A stretch of DNA of 64,000 nt from Chitinophagales bacterium (GCA_017303855.1 JAFLBL010000001.1:625978-689977); one strand, 5' to 3'; positions 1 through 8,323 are shown, numbered from the stretch's first letter. Notes: generated by a model from the sequence alone, not told the origin. Program-made: numbers and translations.

Positions 1-162
1 GAAATGAGCGATGATGCTGCTGCAAACAAAGCTATCGCTGAACTGGATGGTGCTACCGTTGACGGTCGTTCTATCAAAGTAAGCGTTGCTAAACCCCGTG
101 AAGAAAGACCTGCCCGTTCTAACAACAGGCCTTCTTACGGCAACAACAACAACCGCTGGTAA
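1..162 (+). CDS. RRM RNA-binding protein, C-terminal part (5' truncated)
   Basis: The first 54 codons of the window are the open 3' end of a gene that begins upstream. The visible part is the end of an RNA recognition motif: a helix with alternating Ala/Asp, a 'LDG' turn and the final strand 'RSIKVSVAKPRE'. A short basic Arg/Asn-rich tail ending in NNNNRW follows. Single-RRM proteins of this kind are common in Bacteroidota, where they bind RNA and are thought to act after transcription. A related full gene lies at 3776-4027, and its last strand ends in a similar 'AKPRKE'. The Asn/Arg tail is missing from that copy. Function beyond RNA binding cannot be read from the sequence. Confidence 0.85.
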   Translation, partial: EMSDDAAANKAIAELDGATVDGRSIKVSVAKPREERPARSNNRPSYGNNNNRW

Positions 163-184
163 TTATATACCGTAAGTTTGTAAA

Positions 185-212
185 AAGGCCTCCGATGGAG
201 GTCTTTTTTTTT
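185..212 (+). terminator. Rho-independent terminator of the RRM gene
   Basis: A hairpin with stem 185-193/197-205 and a 3-nt loop is followed by an unbroken T run to position 212. It starts about 20 bases after the stop codon of the RRM gene. Confidence 0.85.
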
Positions 213-314
213 GCCTGCTGATTTCGGCATCCTGGCAGAAAACTGTTATTCCCCTTAAGATTAAAAATACTCCAAGGCCCGTGCAACAATGCCAAAATTG
301 ATTGGTGTAAAAAA

Positions 315-335
315 AATCCCGCCAGCGGCGGGATT
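315..335 (-). terminator. Terminator of the DsbA-like gene
   Basis: A perfect 9-bp stem (315-323/327-335) with loop AGC is preceded on the plus strand by an A run, which is the U-tract in the minus-strand transcript. It lies 16 bases past the stop of the gene at 352-942. Confidence 0.85.
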
Positions 336-351
336 CATTATTTCGGTTCAG

Positions 352-942
352 TTATGCTCTTTGTTTTTGTTTTACGGCCGCTTTCTTCGCCGGAGCCTTT
401 GTTTTCCCCTTCTTCAATGCGGACTCAATGGCCGCACTCAGGTTGGCAAAAGTCGGCTTACCCACAAAAAGCACGTCGTTGATAAAGAAAGTCGGTAACT
501 CTTTCACGCCGCGGTTGTGTCCCTCCTTAATATCATCCTGTACCTGCCAGCCGTACATACCATTCACCAGGTCATCCAGGAACTTTTTGTTTTTTACACC
601 AGCCTCTTTACTGTACAGTTTCAGACTGGTAGTACCCAGGTTACGGCGATTCTGAAATAATACATTGTGCATTTCCCAGAACTTACCTTCCTGCGCCGCA
701 GCCACAGCCGATTCGCTGGCTTTCAGACTCCGCTGATGGATCAGGGTAAGCGGAAAATGACGAAACTGAAACTTTATCTTTCCTTCGTATTCTTCCAGTA
801 ATTGCTTCACCACTTCATTCACTTTTGCGCATTCTTCACTTTCATATTCACCAAATTCTACTAAAGTGACGGGGGCGTCTTTTTTCCCGACAAAAACTTC
901 TTTGGGCTCAATAATAATTACATCATCTTTCTTAAATGCCAT
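352..942 (-). CDS. DsbA/thioredoxin_4-like protein, cytoplasmic, SxxC active site
   Basis: This 196-residue protein has the layout of a DsbA-type thioredoxin fold: an N-terminal 'PVTLVEFGEYES' strand, a helical insert (about 70-150) and a cis-proline region 'ELPTFFIN'. The position of the redox motif reads S35-E-E-C38, so the first cysteine of the usual CxxC is a serine. There is no signal peptide, so it should be cytoplasmic. It ends in a Lys/Ala-rich tail (residues about 176-196). Family members of this type resemble glutaredoxin-like isomerases or FrnE-like proteins. With a single cysteine, oxidase activity is doubtful and binding or mixed-disulfide chemistry is possible. The start is supported by an AGGAG motif 8 nt upstream of ATG, rare in this window. 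Confidence 0.8.
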   Translation of the reverse strand: MAFKKDDVIIIEPKEVFVGKKDAPVTLVEFGEYESEECAKVNEVVKQLLEEYEGKIKFQFRHFPLTLIHQRSLKASESAVAAAQEGKFWEMHNVLFQNRRNLGTTSLKLYSKEAGVKNKKFLDDLVNGMYGWQVQDDIKEGHNRGVKELPTFFINDVLFVGKPTFANLSAAIESALKKGKTKAPAKKAAVKQKQRA

Positions 943-1518
943 TTTTAATTCTCCTTTTTGTTCATTTCCTCTTTTGGAAATAACCTGTATTGTATAACAA
1001 AATTCCGGCCACCTGGTTGACTAAAAGGCTTTTATGCCAATCAGTCACCTCCGGTAAGCGGTTGAAGGTAATATATTTTTATCCCCTGCCAAATCCGCTC
1101 AACATTAATTTCTCAACAGCTTATTAAGTATATGAATTACATCTCTTTAGCATTAAATACATAGTACAGTATAAAATGAGAGGATACTCTTAGTCTTGTC
1201 AAAACAAACGCTTTATACCCTGAAAAAAACTCATTCAAAGCCTTGGATATCTTTTATCAAACCACCCTTATCTCATTGATTATGTTTTATTTATACATTT
1301 TTATATGGTGTTGGGTATACAGAAAAGACCATAAACCTTGTTTTTACCGGTCATACTGGTAGCCTACTTTTACATCATCAAAGCAACACAATTGCTGAAC
1401 TAATCCGGATTACTGATTGCCCCTTTACCCTTGCTTGCCCCCTGACTTTCTGCTTGCCGACCCGATTGCCCCAACAAGATTTTTTTTAACCATTGTCTAA
1501 AATTTAAAAAGTATAAAC
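943..1518. other. Divergent intergenic region, AT-rich, with a C-rich leader
   Basis: These 576 bases separate two divergent genes. The middle part is AT-rich and holds no tRNA, no plausible ORF and no clear terminator. The last 100 bases before the gene at 1519 contain repeated TTGCCCC/CTTGC words (about 1417-1473) that would lie in that gene's 5' leader. No certain promoter could be assigned. Confidence 0.5.
951..956 (-). promoter_or_regulatory. Shine-Dalgarno-like site of the DsbA-like gene
   Basis: The minus strand reads AAGGAG eight bases before the ATG at 942. Most genes in this window have no such motif, as is normal for Bacteroidota, so this site stands out and fixes the start. Confidence 0.5.
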
Positions 1519-1926
1519 ATGAAAAACATCGTAAACAACAACCGTGTATTTGTAATTGCCCTTTTAGCTGTACTGACTACTGCTTTTGCACCCGCTGCAA
1601 ACGCCGCTGACAGGAAACCGGCCCTGCCTGCTGAAGTTAAATTCGTAGGTAAAGTACAGAACAACCCTGTATTTGAACTGACCGTTAATGGCTCTGGTTT
1701 ACAGGAAGATTATGTGGTAAATGTTAAAGACGAGTATGGCAACACCCTGCACGTTGAAAACATTAAAGCGGATGGCTTCACAAAAAAATTCATGCTGACC
1801 CTGGAAGAATCTTCAGACTACAGCATCCAGTTTGTGATCAGCAGCAAAACCACAAAAAAATCAGTTCAGTACACGATCAATAACAGCACCCGCAATATTG
1901 AAGAAGTGACTGTAAGCAAACTGTAA
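1519..1926 (+). CDS. Small exported protein of unknown function
   Basis: The 135-residue product has an N-terminal signal peptide with a hydrophobic core 'FVIALLAVLTTAFAP' and a cleavage site after 'ANA'. The mature part of about 105 residues looks like one beta-sandwich: alternating strands 'AEVKFVGKVQNNPVFELTVN', a 'DEYGNTL' hairpin and 'FMLTLEESSDYSIQFVI'. It has no cysteine and no recognised motif. Short Ig-like secreted proteins of this type are frequent in Chitinophagaceae, but I cannot name a family. It is monocistronic, with its own long leader and a strong terminator. Confidence 0.75.
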   Translation: MKNIVNNNRVFVIALLAVLTTAFAPAANAADRKPALPAEVKFVGKVQNNPVFELTVNGSGLQEDYVVNVKDEYGNTLHVENIKADGFTKKFMLTLEESSDYSIQFVISSKTTKKSVQYTINNSTRNIEEVTVSKL

Positions 1927-1950
1927 TAACAAACACAAACACCTCTGTAA

Positions 1951-1990
1951 AGAGAGGCCGTATCAGTTTTGATACGGCCTCTCTTTTTAT
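1951..1990 (+). terminator. Strong rho-independent terminator
   Basis: A perfect 15-bp stem (1951-1965/1970-1984) with a 4-nt loop is followed by a T run. It lies 24 bases after the small exported protein gene. Confidence 0.9.
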
Positions 1991-2308
1991 TGAAAATTTC
2001 AATGTAACAGGTACGTCGGTTCGTACTCTGAAATTCGTACTTCGTACCAGGCATGTCTTTTCGTCAGTTTTAACAAATTTCCTGAATGATACTCATGTAC
2101 TTGCAACTGCCAGCAGAATACTGCATCGTTTAACAGTCTTTTAAGGCCATTTCAGGGGTTACCTTTGCGCTGCATTCGTATTAAGAGTTCACTGTGATGT
2201 GCAGTTGAAAAACCAACACAGGTATTTGCATCACGGTTATGGCCTTTTTTGCAAACCGGTCATTTTCCAGCATCCGATACAGCATATTTGTTAACCTAAC
2301 CCAATTGA
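1991..2308. other. Intergenic region upstream of the lytic transglycosylase
   Basis: About 320 bases without a gene. It holds one good -7 element (2160-2167) and nothing else recognisable. Confidence 0.4.
2160..2167 (+). promoter_or_regulatory. Bacteroidota -7 element (TACCTTTG)
   Basis: An exact match to TAnnTTTG, 142 bases before the ATG of the lytic transglycosylase gene. No TTG is found at the expected -33 distance, so the promoter call is tentative. Confidence 0.35.
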
Positions 2309-3178
2309 ATGTTAAAAACAAAACTTCATAAGGCAGGATTTATTTTTACCAGTTTCATGCTGATGGCTGCTGCATCGGGCAGCAGGAAAGTAACAGTTAC
2401 TGCCGGGCCCGCTGAAATAATTAAGCCAGCGATATCCCGTGATTCGGTGGTAGTGCATGCTTTTGATACCACCGGGCTTTGCACCTGCCTGCCTGAACTG
2501 AATGCGGAGGAAAAAGAAAACGCCCCACGTATTAAGCCACATTTACTGGCACAGCATTTCATGAAGGTACACCTGGAAGAGAATGGGTTGTATTATGAAA
2601 AGATCAAAACAAAGAATGCTCCTGTTTTACAATTAATCGATGAGGTATTTGCAAAGTATCAGTTGCCCCTGGAATTAAAATACCTCGCTGTAGTGGAATC
2701 CAAACTCGACAATCGCATTGTGTCAGGAGCCGGCGCTGCCGGACTCTGGCAGTTTATGCCGCAGGCCGGCCGGAGTTTCGGTTTGAAAATATTGAAGAAC
2801 ACTGATGACCGAAAAAACAATTACAAGAGCACTGTAGCGGCTGCGAAATGTCTTACCTACCTTCATCAACAGTTCGGGGACTGGTTGCTGACCCTTGCCG
2901 CCTATAATACGGGACCTGCTAAAATTCTCACCGCCATTAAAAAAGCCGGCTCACGTGATTACTGGACGATACAACGCTACCTGCCTGCTGAAACAAGAAA
3001 ACATGTACTGAAATTTATCAGTGTCCATTACTTTTTTGAAGGCCACGGAAGCCTGGTAACCATGAGTCTGGCAGAAACAAATGCCCATACAAAATCCGTG
3101 GATGAATTTCTGTTTTCGACGTCTAAATTAATACCGGCAATTGATTCGTTGCAACAGGGTGATGCGGCAGGTAATTAA
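2309..3178 (+). CDS. Lytic transglycosylase (SLT/MltD-type)
   Basis: This 289-residue exported enzyme is predicted to cleave the glycan strand of peptidoglycan. The N-terminus has a hydrophobic signal 'FIFTSFMLMAAASG'. The catalytic domain spans about 115-215. It shows the family motifs 'LKYLAVVESKLDN' (with the catalytic Glu in VVES), 'GAAGLWQFMPQAGRSFGL', and 'LAAYNTGPAKI', which lines the cleft. It lacks the LysM repeats often found in MltD, so cell-wall anchoring must come from elsewhere. The C-terminal 60 residues resemble the linker that precedes LysM domains in longer homologues. It stands alone, with a small minus-strand gene ending 4 bases away. Confidence 0.9.
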   Translation: MLKTKLHKAGFIFTSFMLMAAASGSRKVTVTAGPAEIIKPAISRDSVVVHAFDTTGLCTCLPELNAEEKENAPRIKPHLLAQHFMKVHLEENGLYYEKIKTKNAPVLQLIDEVFAKYQLPLELKYLAVVESKLDNRIVSGAGAAGLWQFMPQAGRSFGLKILKNTDDRKNNYKSTVAAAKCLTYLHQQFGDWLLTLAAYNTGPAKILTAIKKAGSRDYWTIQRYLPAETRKHVLKFISVHYFFEGHGSLVTMSLAETNAHTKSVDEFLFSTSKLIPAIDSLQQGDAAGN

Positions 3179-3182
3179 TACA

Positions 3183-3446
3183 TTACAAACCATTTAAACG
3201 GGCAGCCTGTTGTTGCTCTTTTACCAGCAACAGGCCTGCATGTGTGATACGGATAACCAACGTGTCCTGTTGTTCGGTAGTAACCAGGGCCTCCGTTTCG
3301 AGCTGCCTGAGTTGTGTTTGAATATCAGACCACTCCTGCATACGACGGAGAATCAATTCCCTCGGCCGGCATGCATACCGTTCCGGTTGCGGATCGCTTT
3401 TCACGATTTCGTAGATAGTATGGAGAAGGTTATAATGGTCTTGCAT
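3183..3446 (-). CDS. Small conserved-type protein, possible winged helix
   Basis: An 87-residue acidic/basic mixed protein with no signal or membrane segment. The pattern 'RELILRRMQEWSDIQTQLRQLETEALV' followed by a turn and 'ITHAGLLLV' resembles helix-turn-helix plus wing of small winged-helix proteins, where 'ITxxG' marks the strand of the wing. This is inference from pattern only. It converges on the lytic transglycosylase with a 4-base gap. An ORF on the other strand (3210-3527) overlaps it but reads like a shadow. Confidence 0.55.
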   Translation of the reverse strand: MQDHYNLLHTIYEIVKSDPQPERYACRPRELILRRMQEWSDIQTQLRQLETEALVTTEQQDTLVIRITHAGLLLVKEQQQAARLNGL

Positions 3447-3775
3447 ATTTTAAAATTATCGGAAAAACTGATTGGCATCAGCAGGACTTATTCACAAAAA
3501 ATTCCATGCCATACCGGGAAATGTTAGTAACTGATGTTGCCCCCCATCAGCAAAACCCTCCTCCCGCATTTTCCCGCAATTATTACCGGAAAAGCAAAAC
3601 ATCCGGTCCTGGAGTAAACCTCAAAAAAACAAGCAGTAACCCCGGTAAAATTAGCGTACCTTTCCGGCGTCAAATTGAGTTTCACGGCTTTTGTAAGCGA
3701 ATTACCTTCCCCTATCTTTTTCTCCTACAGCTGCACATTTCTCAAGTATTTACTTCATCTGTAAAAAGAATTCCC
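3447..3775. other. Intergenic region between divergent small genes
   Basis: These 329 bases stay open in one plus-strand frame as an upstream extension of the RRM gene, but the translation is low-complexity and lacks family similarity. No repeat or confident promoter was seen. Confidence 0.4.
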
Positions 3776-4027
3776 ATGACCATTTATGTTTCCAATTTGA
3801 ATTTTACTGTTTCTGATGAACAGTTAAAAAATGTATTCACCCCGTATGGTGATGTATCCTCTGCCAAGGTTATGACTGACAAATTTACCAATCGCAGCCG
3901 GGGCTTTGGGTTTGTGGATATGCCCGATGATCAACAGGCGCAAAAAGCAATAGACGGATTAAACGGTACAAACTGTGAGGGACGTGCACTGGTGGTGAAT
4001 ATGGCAAAACCACGGAAAGAATTCTGA
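3776..4027 (+). CDS. Single-domain RRM RNA-binding protein
   Basis: The 83-residue protein is one complete RNA recognition motif. RNP2 is 'IYVSNL' at residues 3-8 and RNP1 is 'RGFGFVDM' at about 44-51. The conserved 'VFTPYGDVSSAKVMTD' loop lies between them. The reading frame is open upstream to 3506, but the RRM starts exactly at the ATG at 3776, which is the normal length for this bacterial family (80-100 residues). It probably binds RNA in the cytoplasm and modulates translation or decay. It lacks the Arg/Asn-rich tail of the gene at 1-162. A hairpin terminator follows. Confidence 0.9.
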   Translation: MTIYVSNLNFTVSDEQLKNVFTPYGDVSSAKVMTDKFTNRSRGFGFVDMPDDQQAQKAIDGLNGTNCEGRALVVNMAKPRKEF

Positions 4028-4057
4028 ACAGCCCGCTATTGATTTTTATTTTTTACA

Positions 4058-4094
4058 CGTCATCCCCGTCTGCAATCGGGAATGACGGTTTTAT
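4058..4094 (+). terminator. Terminator after the RRM gene
   Basis: An 11-bp stem with one mismatch (4058-4068/4077-4087) is followed by GTTTTATT. The sequence also resembles the CGTCATCCC-type interspersed palindromes of Bacteroidota, so it may be a recruited repeat. Confidence 0.65.
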
Positions 4095-4105
4095 TAATTT
4101 GAATT

Positions 4106-4357
4106 ATGACTACAGAACAAATAGAAAAATTCATCACACCGGACAAAAGAAAAGAGAATAAACTGAATATTCATTTTAAAGACCGGCAAACGGTTACTGG
4201 CATTTTTATCCAGGTATCGGATTATGAAGAATTAAAATCCAAAAATTTGTGGCGGGTTGTCAGTAATAATAATGTTACTGAATGGCAGCAACGCAAAGAC
4301 CTGAACCTGAGCCGGATATTTAATGGTATTTCATTTACACGGCTTTCTGAAGTATAA
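4106..4357 (+). CDS. Small protein of unknown function
   Basis: An 83-residue soluble protein, with no signal peptide. The central segment 'LNIHFKDRQTVTGIFIQ' followed by 'WRVVSNNNVTEW' suggests a small SH3-like or Sm-like beta barrel, as in short proteins that regulate or bind RNA, but this is only a pattern-level guess. It is rich in Lys, Asn and Glu. It lies between an RRM gene and a convergent cold-shock gene, so a nucleic-acid role would fit the surroundings. Confidence 0.6.
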   Translation: MTTEQIEKFITPDKRKENKLNIHFKDRQTVTGIFIQVSDYEELKSKNLWRVVSNNNVTEWQQRKDLNLSRIFNGISFTRLSEV

Positions 4358-4361
4358 AAAA

Positions 4362-4385
4362 ACCGGCAGTGCCGGTTTTTTTTTA
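4362..4385. terminator. Bidirectional terminator
   Basis: ACCGGC-AGT-GCCGGT with an A run on the left and a T run on the right serves the two convergent genes on either side. Confidence 0.85.
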
Positions 4386-4826
4386 TTGAATCAATTGTAC
4401 GCCTACAGCCACTGGCCCCCTCGGGCCTTTTTCTGTAGTAAAACTGACTTTATCCTGTTCCTGTATGGGTCCTGACAGGTTATTAATATGCACAAAAACA
4501 CTTTCCTGTGATTCCAGATCCCGGATAAATCCGAATCCTTTTTCATGGTTAAAAAAGCTGACTTTCCCTGTACGCAATTGTACAGTATCGTCCTCTACAT
4601 ACTCAGGTACACCAATCGCAATATCTTCGAGTTTGATTTCTTTACGTTTACGGGGGTCGGGCGGGGTGGATGAAATATTACCATTCTCATCCACATAGGC
4701 CATCATATCTTCAAGGCTCTTGCCTTTACCGGACTGCTCTTTACGCTCTTTCATCTTCTCCGCTTTGTCCATCTTTTCTTTTTGCTTCTTTTTCTGTCTT
4801 TCTTTTTTATTCCAGGTTTCTGCCAT
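4383..4826 (-). CDS. Cold-shock-domain protein with charged N-terminal extension
   Basis: The last 65 residues of this 147-residue protein form a cold-shock domain: 'TGKVSFFNHEKGFGFIRD' contains the RNP1 motif KGFGFI and 'ESVFVHINNL' the RNP2 motif VFVH. The first 60 residues are an extreme Lys/Glu/Gln-rich segment, likely a charged helix or disordered region, then a Pro-rich linker. This two-part layout is typical of Bacteroidota CSD proteins and differs from the 67-residue CspA form. It should bind single-stranded RNA or DNA and act as a chaperone. It shares the RNA-binding theme of the RRM genes beside it. Confidence 0.9.
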   Translation of the reverse strand: MAETWNKKERQKKKQKEKMDKAEKMKERKEQSGKGKSLEDMMAYVDENGNISSTPPDPRKRKEIKLEDIAIGVPEYVEDDTVQLRTGKVSFFNHEKGFGFIRDLESQESVFVHINNLSGPIQEQDKVSFTTEKGPRGPVAVGVQLIQ

Positions 4827-4952
4827 GGTAAATTTTTAAGTGATATAATATTCATCCGCGTAAATGAAGAGAAAGCCGGCAGCGGATGATGGGGGTTTGC
4901 AGTGAAGGTAATCTATTTCCTGCAAGTAAATGCGGAAAAACACAGCCGTGCC

Positions 4953-5603
4953 TTAATCGGGCTCGGAAAGCAGCCAGGTTAGCCGCAGGCCTATTGGCAA
5001 ATACAGGATTCCGTCCATATGCCACTCATAATGCGGTGCCAGTCCCCATCCCCCGGTAGTAGGGGTGAAGGAATACCCGGCCGGAATGCCTTTCCGTCGA
5101 ATAAAACGCTGACGACCACCGATGCCGGCCGTCATATCCATAAACAAACGATGTTTTTCTGAAAGGACGGTACGAATCCCCATAACCAGGGCTCCCCCGA
5201 TCTGGAATTGGTTTGCCCGGTGATAATAGCCGTCCAGGGTATCCTGCGCGGATTCATTGATAAATGGCAGTGAGATGCCATACGAAAACGACTTGATCCG
5301 CAGCTCAGGTGCCAGGAAAAAACGTCGGGTGGTTCCCATAAATAACCGGGGTTGAAAAATAAACCGGTATCCTTTCACATGATCCCATCCGGCAATATTA
5401 TACAGGTTATGAAATATAAAGCTTCCCTCCGACCATAATTCAATCCCGGGAGACACGCGCAATGCTACCGAAGGCCCCAGGGAAGACAAGGATTCTCCGG
5501 CCGAAAATGGATTAACGCCCACCGACCAGACGGGTTTAAACTTTTGTGCTCCCGCCGGACCGGCACAAAGAAACAGCCATAGAATCAGGTATTTTAATCG
5601 CAT
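4953..5603 (-). CDS. Predicted outer-membrane or periplasmic beta-rich protein
   Basis: The ATG at 5603 gives a clean signal peptide 'LKYLILWLFLCAGPAGAQ'; an upstream ATG at 5624 is possible but would put seven residues before it. The mature protein (about 195 residues) is rich in alternating aromatic and hydrophobic strands ('LWSEGSFIFHNLYNIAG', 'YRFIFQPRLFMGTTRRFFLAPELRI') and ends 'PIGLRLTWLLSEPD'. This pattern fits a small outer-membrane beta barrel. No catalytic motif is seen, and I cannot assign a named family. Confidence 0.65.
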   Translation of the reverse strand: MRLKYLILWLFLCAGPAGAQKFKPVWSVGVNPFSAGESLSSLGPSVALRVSPGIELWSEGSFIFHNLYNIAGWDHVKGYRFIFQPRLFMGTTRRFFLAPELRIKSFSYGISLPFINESAQDTLDGYYHRANQFQIGGALVMGIRTVLSEKHRLFMDMTAGIGGRQRFIRRKGIPAGYSFTPTTGGWGLAPHYEWHMDGILYLPIGLRLTWLLSEPD

Positions 5604-5666
5604 GAAAGTCCTGACAATATACATAAAGAAACCGCTGCATCAGTCCGGCAGCCTATGTATATTTCA

Positions 5667-5701
5667 TAAAAAACAGCCAGATTGTCTATACAGTCTGGCT
5701 G
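5667..5701 (-). terminator. Terminator of the T9SS cargo operon
   Basis: An 8-bp stem (5674-5681/5694-5701) is followed, in the minus-strand sense, by a U-tract given by the A run at 5668-5673. It ends the two-gene unit 7966-5735. Confidence 0.75.
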
Positions 5702-5734
5702 GTCGAAACTTTTATACTGAGCGGGTATTCCCGC

Positions 5735-7090
5735 TTATTGTTTTATAAACCGGATACCCTTTTGCTGCCCTGATTTACTAATAAAATATATTCCACCGGG
5801 AAGACCGGCCGTATTGATCGCAATGACCTGTATACCTTTCTGACAGGACACCGGAATACTACGGAGTAGTGTACCCGCATTATTGTAAATGCGGAAGACC
5901 TCTACTTGTTCAACAGCACTGCTAAAAGTCATATTCAGGTTGTCGCCGGTTAGCGGATTCGGATAGATAGTGAAAACTGACTCCCCGGTCATTGCGGGAT
6001 CGAGCGAAATTGTCCAGGAATAACTGAATTTCCCATCCATATCCACCTGTTTTACGCGGTATATATTGCGACCGGCTAAAGGATAGCGGTCTGCAAACAT
6101 GTATTGATGAACCTGTGCCACTCCGCCTGTCGCGGGCAATTCAGCAATTGGCTGAAACCGGTTTCCATCTGCAGAACGTTCAAGTATGTAATAGCTGTTA
6201 CCAATTTCATCCGTCGTTTTCCAGTTTAGCAGTATTTCATTACCCCTGGCTAAAGCAGTGAAGCTGATAAATTTAACGGATAGCGGCGCACTGATAGTGG
6301 CTAATGTTATCCTGTTGAGCTGATCCAGCCCGTTAACGAGAATATAATTGGCAGTTTGATCCATTCCATCTTCCCCATTGTTAACCCAGTTATTCCCGTC
6401 ACTACTTGAAAACATTCCCAGGTTGGGTTCTGCCAGGCCGGCAAGTTCTTCATCAAAATAATAAAACCGGACAGCGGCATTTAATCCTGTATTTACAGTT
6501 GGAGTAACCTCATAGTACCGGTATACAGAAGCGCCGGATTGCTGTTGATGTCCCCGTTTAATTACAGTACTACCCAAATTGGCGGCACTGGTAATATAAA
6601 AGCCCATATTACCCGGGTTATTACCAACCGGAGCATTCAGCACCTGCGTAGATTGTACATAGCCACCGGTTCTGCCCGTTATCCTGCTGGCACCCGTCTC
6701 CCCGGAAATTGATCCGGTTGATCCGAGATCAATCGTATAGCCATTCAGAAAAAGGCTGTCTCCGCTGGTGAAACGAAGCAGATGACTAATACTTACAGAT
6801 TGCCCCAGCTGCATACCATTTGCCGACTTGTTCAATTCCAGGTCATAAAATGAAGTAGCCGAACTGCCGGAAACGGCAGAGGTAACAAGCGAACTGCTTC
6901 CAGTAAATATTACAGAGCCGGTTCCGGGAGTAAATGTGCCATTGTTGACCAGGCCGGCATTATTCAATACCAGTTTTGCATTCCCGCTTTGTAGCAGCTG
7001 AGCCCCGGTCATTATTTTAACTCCCTGGGCCTGGAGTATGCCAGCCCCTGCCATTAAGAGCAGGCTGGCTGAGATTATATAATTTTTCAT
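5735..7090 (-). CDS. T9SS type A sorting-domain secreted protein
   Basis: The 451-residue product has a signal peptide ending 'GILQAQG' and a C-terminal type IX sorting domain of about 75 residues: 'FTIYPNPLTGDNLNMTF', then 'FRIYNNAGTLLRSI' and 'LPGGIYFI' to the end. Such domains direct cargo through the Por/T9SS machine to the cell surface. Between them lies a Ser/Gly/Thr-rich beta-helix-like region (residues 20-260) and an Ig-like segment with 'LNWKTTDEIGNSYYILERSADG', a pattern common in Bacteroidota surface proteins. No enzyme domain is visible. It follows the secreted protein at 7100-7966 by 9 bases and is likely co-transcribed with it. Confidence 0.85.
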   Translation of the reverse strand: MKNYIISASLLLMAGAGILQAQGVKIMTGAQLLQSGNAKLVLNNAGLVNNGTFTPGTGSVIFTGSSSLVTSAVSGSSATSFYDLELNKSANGMQLGQSVSISHLLRFTSGDSLFLNGYTIDLGSTGSISGETGASRITGRTGGYVQSTQVLNAPVGNNPGNMGFYITSAANLGSTVIKRGHQQQSGASVYRYYEVTPTVNTGLNAAVRFYYFDEELAGLAEPNLGMFSSSDGNNWVNNGEDGMDQTANYILVNGLDQLNRITLATISAPLSVKFISFTALARGNEILLNWKTTDEIGNSYYILERSADGNRFQPIAELPATGGVAQVHQYMFADRYPLAGRNIYRVKQVDMDGKFSYSWTISLDPAMTGESVFTIYPNPLTGDNLNMTFSSAVEQVEVFRIYNNAGTLLRSIPVSCQKGIQVIAINTAGLPGGIYFISKSGQQKGIRFIKQ

Positions 7091-7099
7091 AGGTAAAAA

Positions 7100-7966
7100 C
7101 TATTTTGTAAATGTAGACCGGCTACCCCAACTGTCTACCTGAATATGGAAATCTACAAAAAGTCCGCCCGCGTCCGCATTATAAGAATCATTGCTGGAAT
7201 CACTATTCCTCCAGACACGGCAAACCAATACGCTGGAAATCTTTTTTCCCGTACCACTAATACCCGCGTTTCCTGTAGTTAGTGAGGTAATCATGTGTGA
7301 GTTAGCCGTAAAAGGTCCTGCGGCCGTAACAGAATTTGAGGTAACAGCGGGAAATACCTGTGGGGTAGCTGCGTCATAATTTACCCAGGTGTATTCAAAA
7401 TTCCATTCCACATCCCCGGATGCAGATGACTTCGGTGTCCAGTGAATATGTGGATAGATAGTAGTTCCTTCTTTCCAGCTATGCGGCAATTGTACGGTAA
7501 AGGACATTGCTTCCGTGCCCTGATTATACCTGAAATACCAGATCTGCGGACCACTGCTGCCGGATAAATAACCCAGCGAAGCGGCATTGGATCCATTATC
7601 CAGAACAACGCGAAGGTCATCCCACCTGATCTCGCCATCTCCTACCAGTCTGCGCCACAATGGGGATCCGGAACTGCCCGCATTATAATAATATCCTTCT
7701 GCAGCCGCATATTCACCTGTTATAGCCGCGTTGGTATTATATACCAGCAAACTGGCAGCAGGAGAAGCAACGGTCACTGCATCAGTAGTGGATGTAAGCG
7801 AAACCCGTGGAATGAGCAAGCCTTTACTTGAATTTACAATATCAAGCATGGCCGAGACATCCGGGGAACTGCCGTCCGTATTGATGGCCACATTTTGTGC
7901 AGAAGAAGATTTAAAGACAATCAGCAGAAATAAGAAGGGAATCAGGAGCTGAAACTTCGTTTTCAT
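7100..7966 (-). CDS. Secreted protein with 'VAINTDGSSPD' N-terminal motif
   Basis: I place the start at the ATG at 7966, which gives a signal peptide 'FQLLIPFLFLLIVFKSSSAQ'; the frame is open further but without sense. The mature N-terminus 'NVAINTDGSSPDVSAMLDI' plus 'KGLLIPRVSL' is a signature seen at the start of many Bacteroidota surface proteins with adhesin or tail-fibre-like repeats. The remaining 200 residues resemble a jelly-roll-like fold ('PHSWKEGTTIYPHIHW'). No T9SS sorting domain is present here, but the neighbouring gene has one. Role unknown; a cell-surface structural protein is plausible. Confidence 0.75.
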   Translation of the reverse strand: MKTKFQLLIPFLFLLIVFKSSSAQNVAINTDGSSPDVSAMLDIVNSSKGLLIPRVSLTSTTDAVTVASPAASLLVYNTNAAITGEYAAAEGYYYNAGSSGSPLWRRLVGDGEIRWDDLRVVLDNGSNAASLGYLSGSSGPQIWYFRYNQGTEAMSFTVQLPHSWKEGTTIYPHIHWTPKSSASGDVEWNFEYTWVNYDAATPQVFPAVTSNSVTAAGPFTANSHMITSLTTGNAGISGTGKKISSVLVCRVWRNSDSSNDSYNADAGGLFVDFHIQVDSWGSRSTFTK

Positions 7967-8261
7967 AAAAAGGATTTTAATAAAACTAAAAAGTGAGAAT
8001 AGCCGGAGTATGTTTAGCCTGTAGACATAAGCTGTAAACTTTGCAGCCAGCCGGTTCTCATTTACGTATTTGGTACAAATGCATCTGTTGTTCAGGGACA
8101 ACAGATAAAATCTTCATCAAACATATCAGGTTTTAAAGCCAGATGTAATGATATTTGTCACAGTACAGCCAGTATCTTTCGGAAATAAGTGCATTCATGT
8201 ATACTTATTAAGTGCTTAGTATAATTACATTTTGACAGGCAGGTTTATCACCGTAGTGCAA

Positions 8262-8300
8262 ATAAAAAAAGGATTGCTACTGAAATCAGTAGCAATCCTT
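8262..8300 (-). terminator. Strong terminator of the gene at 8324-9838
   Basis: A perfect 15-bp stem (8269-8283/8286-8300) with a 2-nt apex lies 24 bases beyond the stop codon. The A run at 8264-8270 provides the U-tract on the minus strand. Confidence 0.85.
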
Positions 8301-8323
8301 TGCTTCAGCTAAACCCTTTATAA

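Noticed and set aside
3210..3527. A plus-strand ORF over the small winged-helix-like gene
   Set aside because: The minus-strand protein has a coherent helix and strand pattern. The plus frame is Cys- and His-scattered and reads like a shadow.
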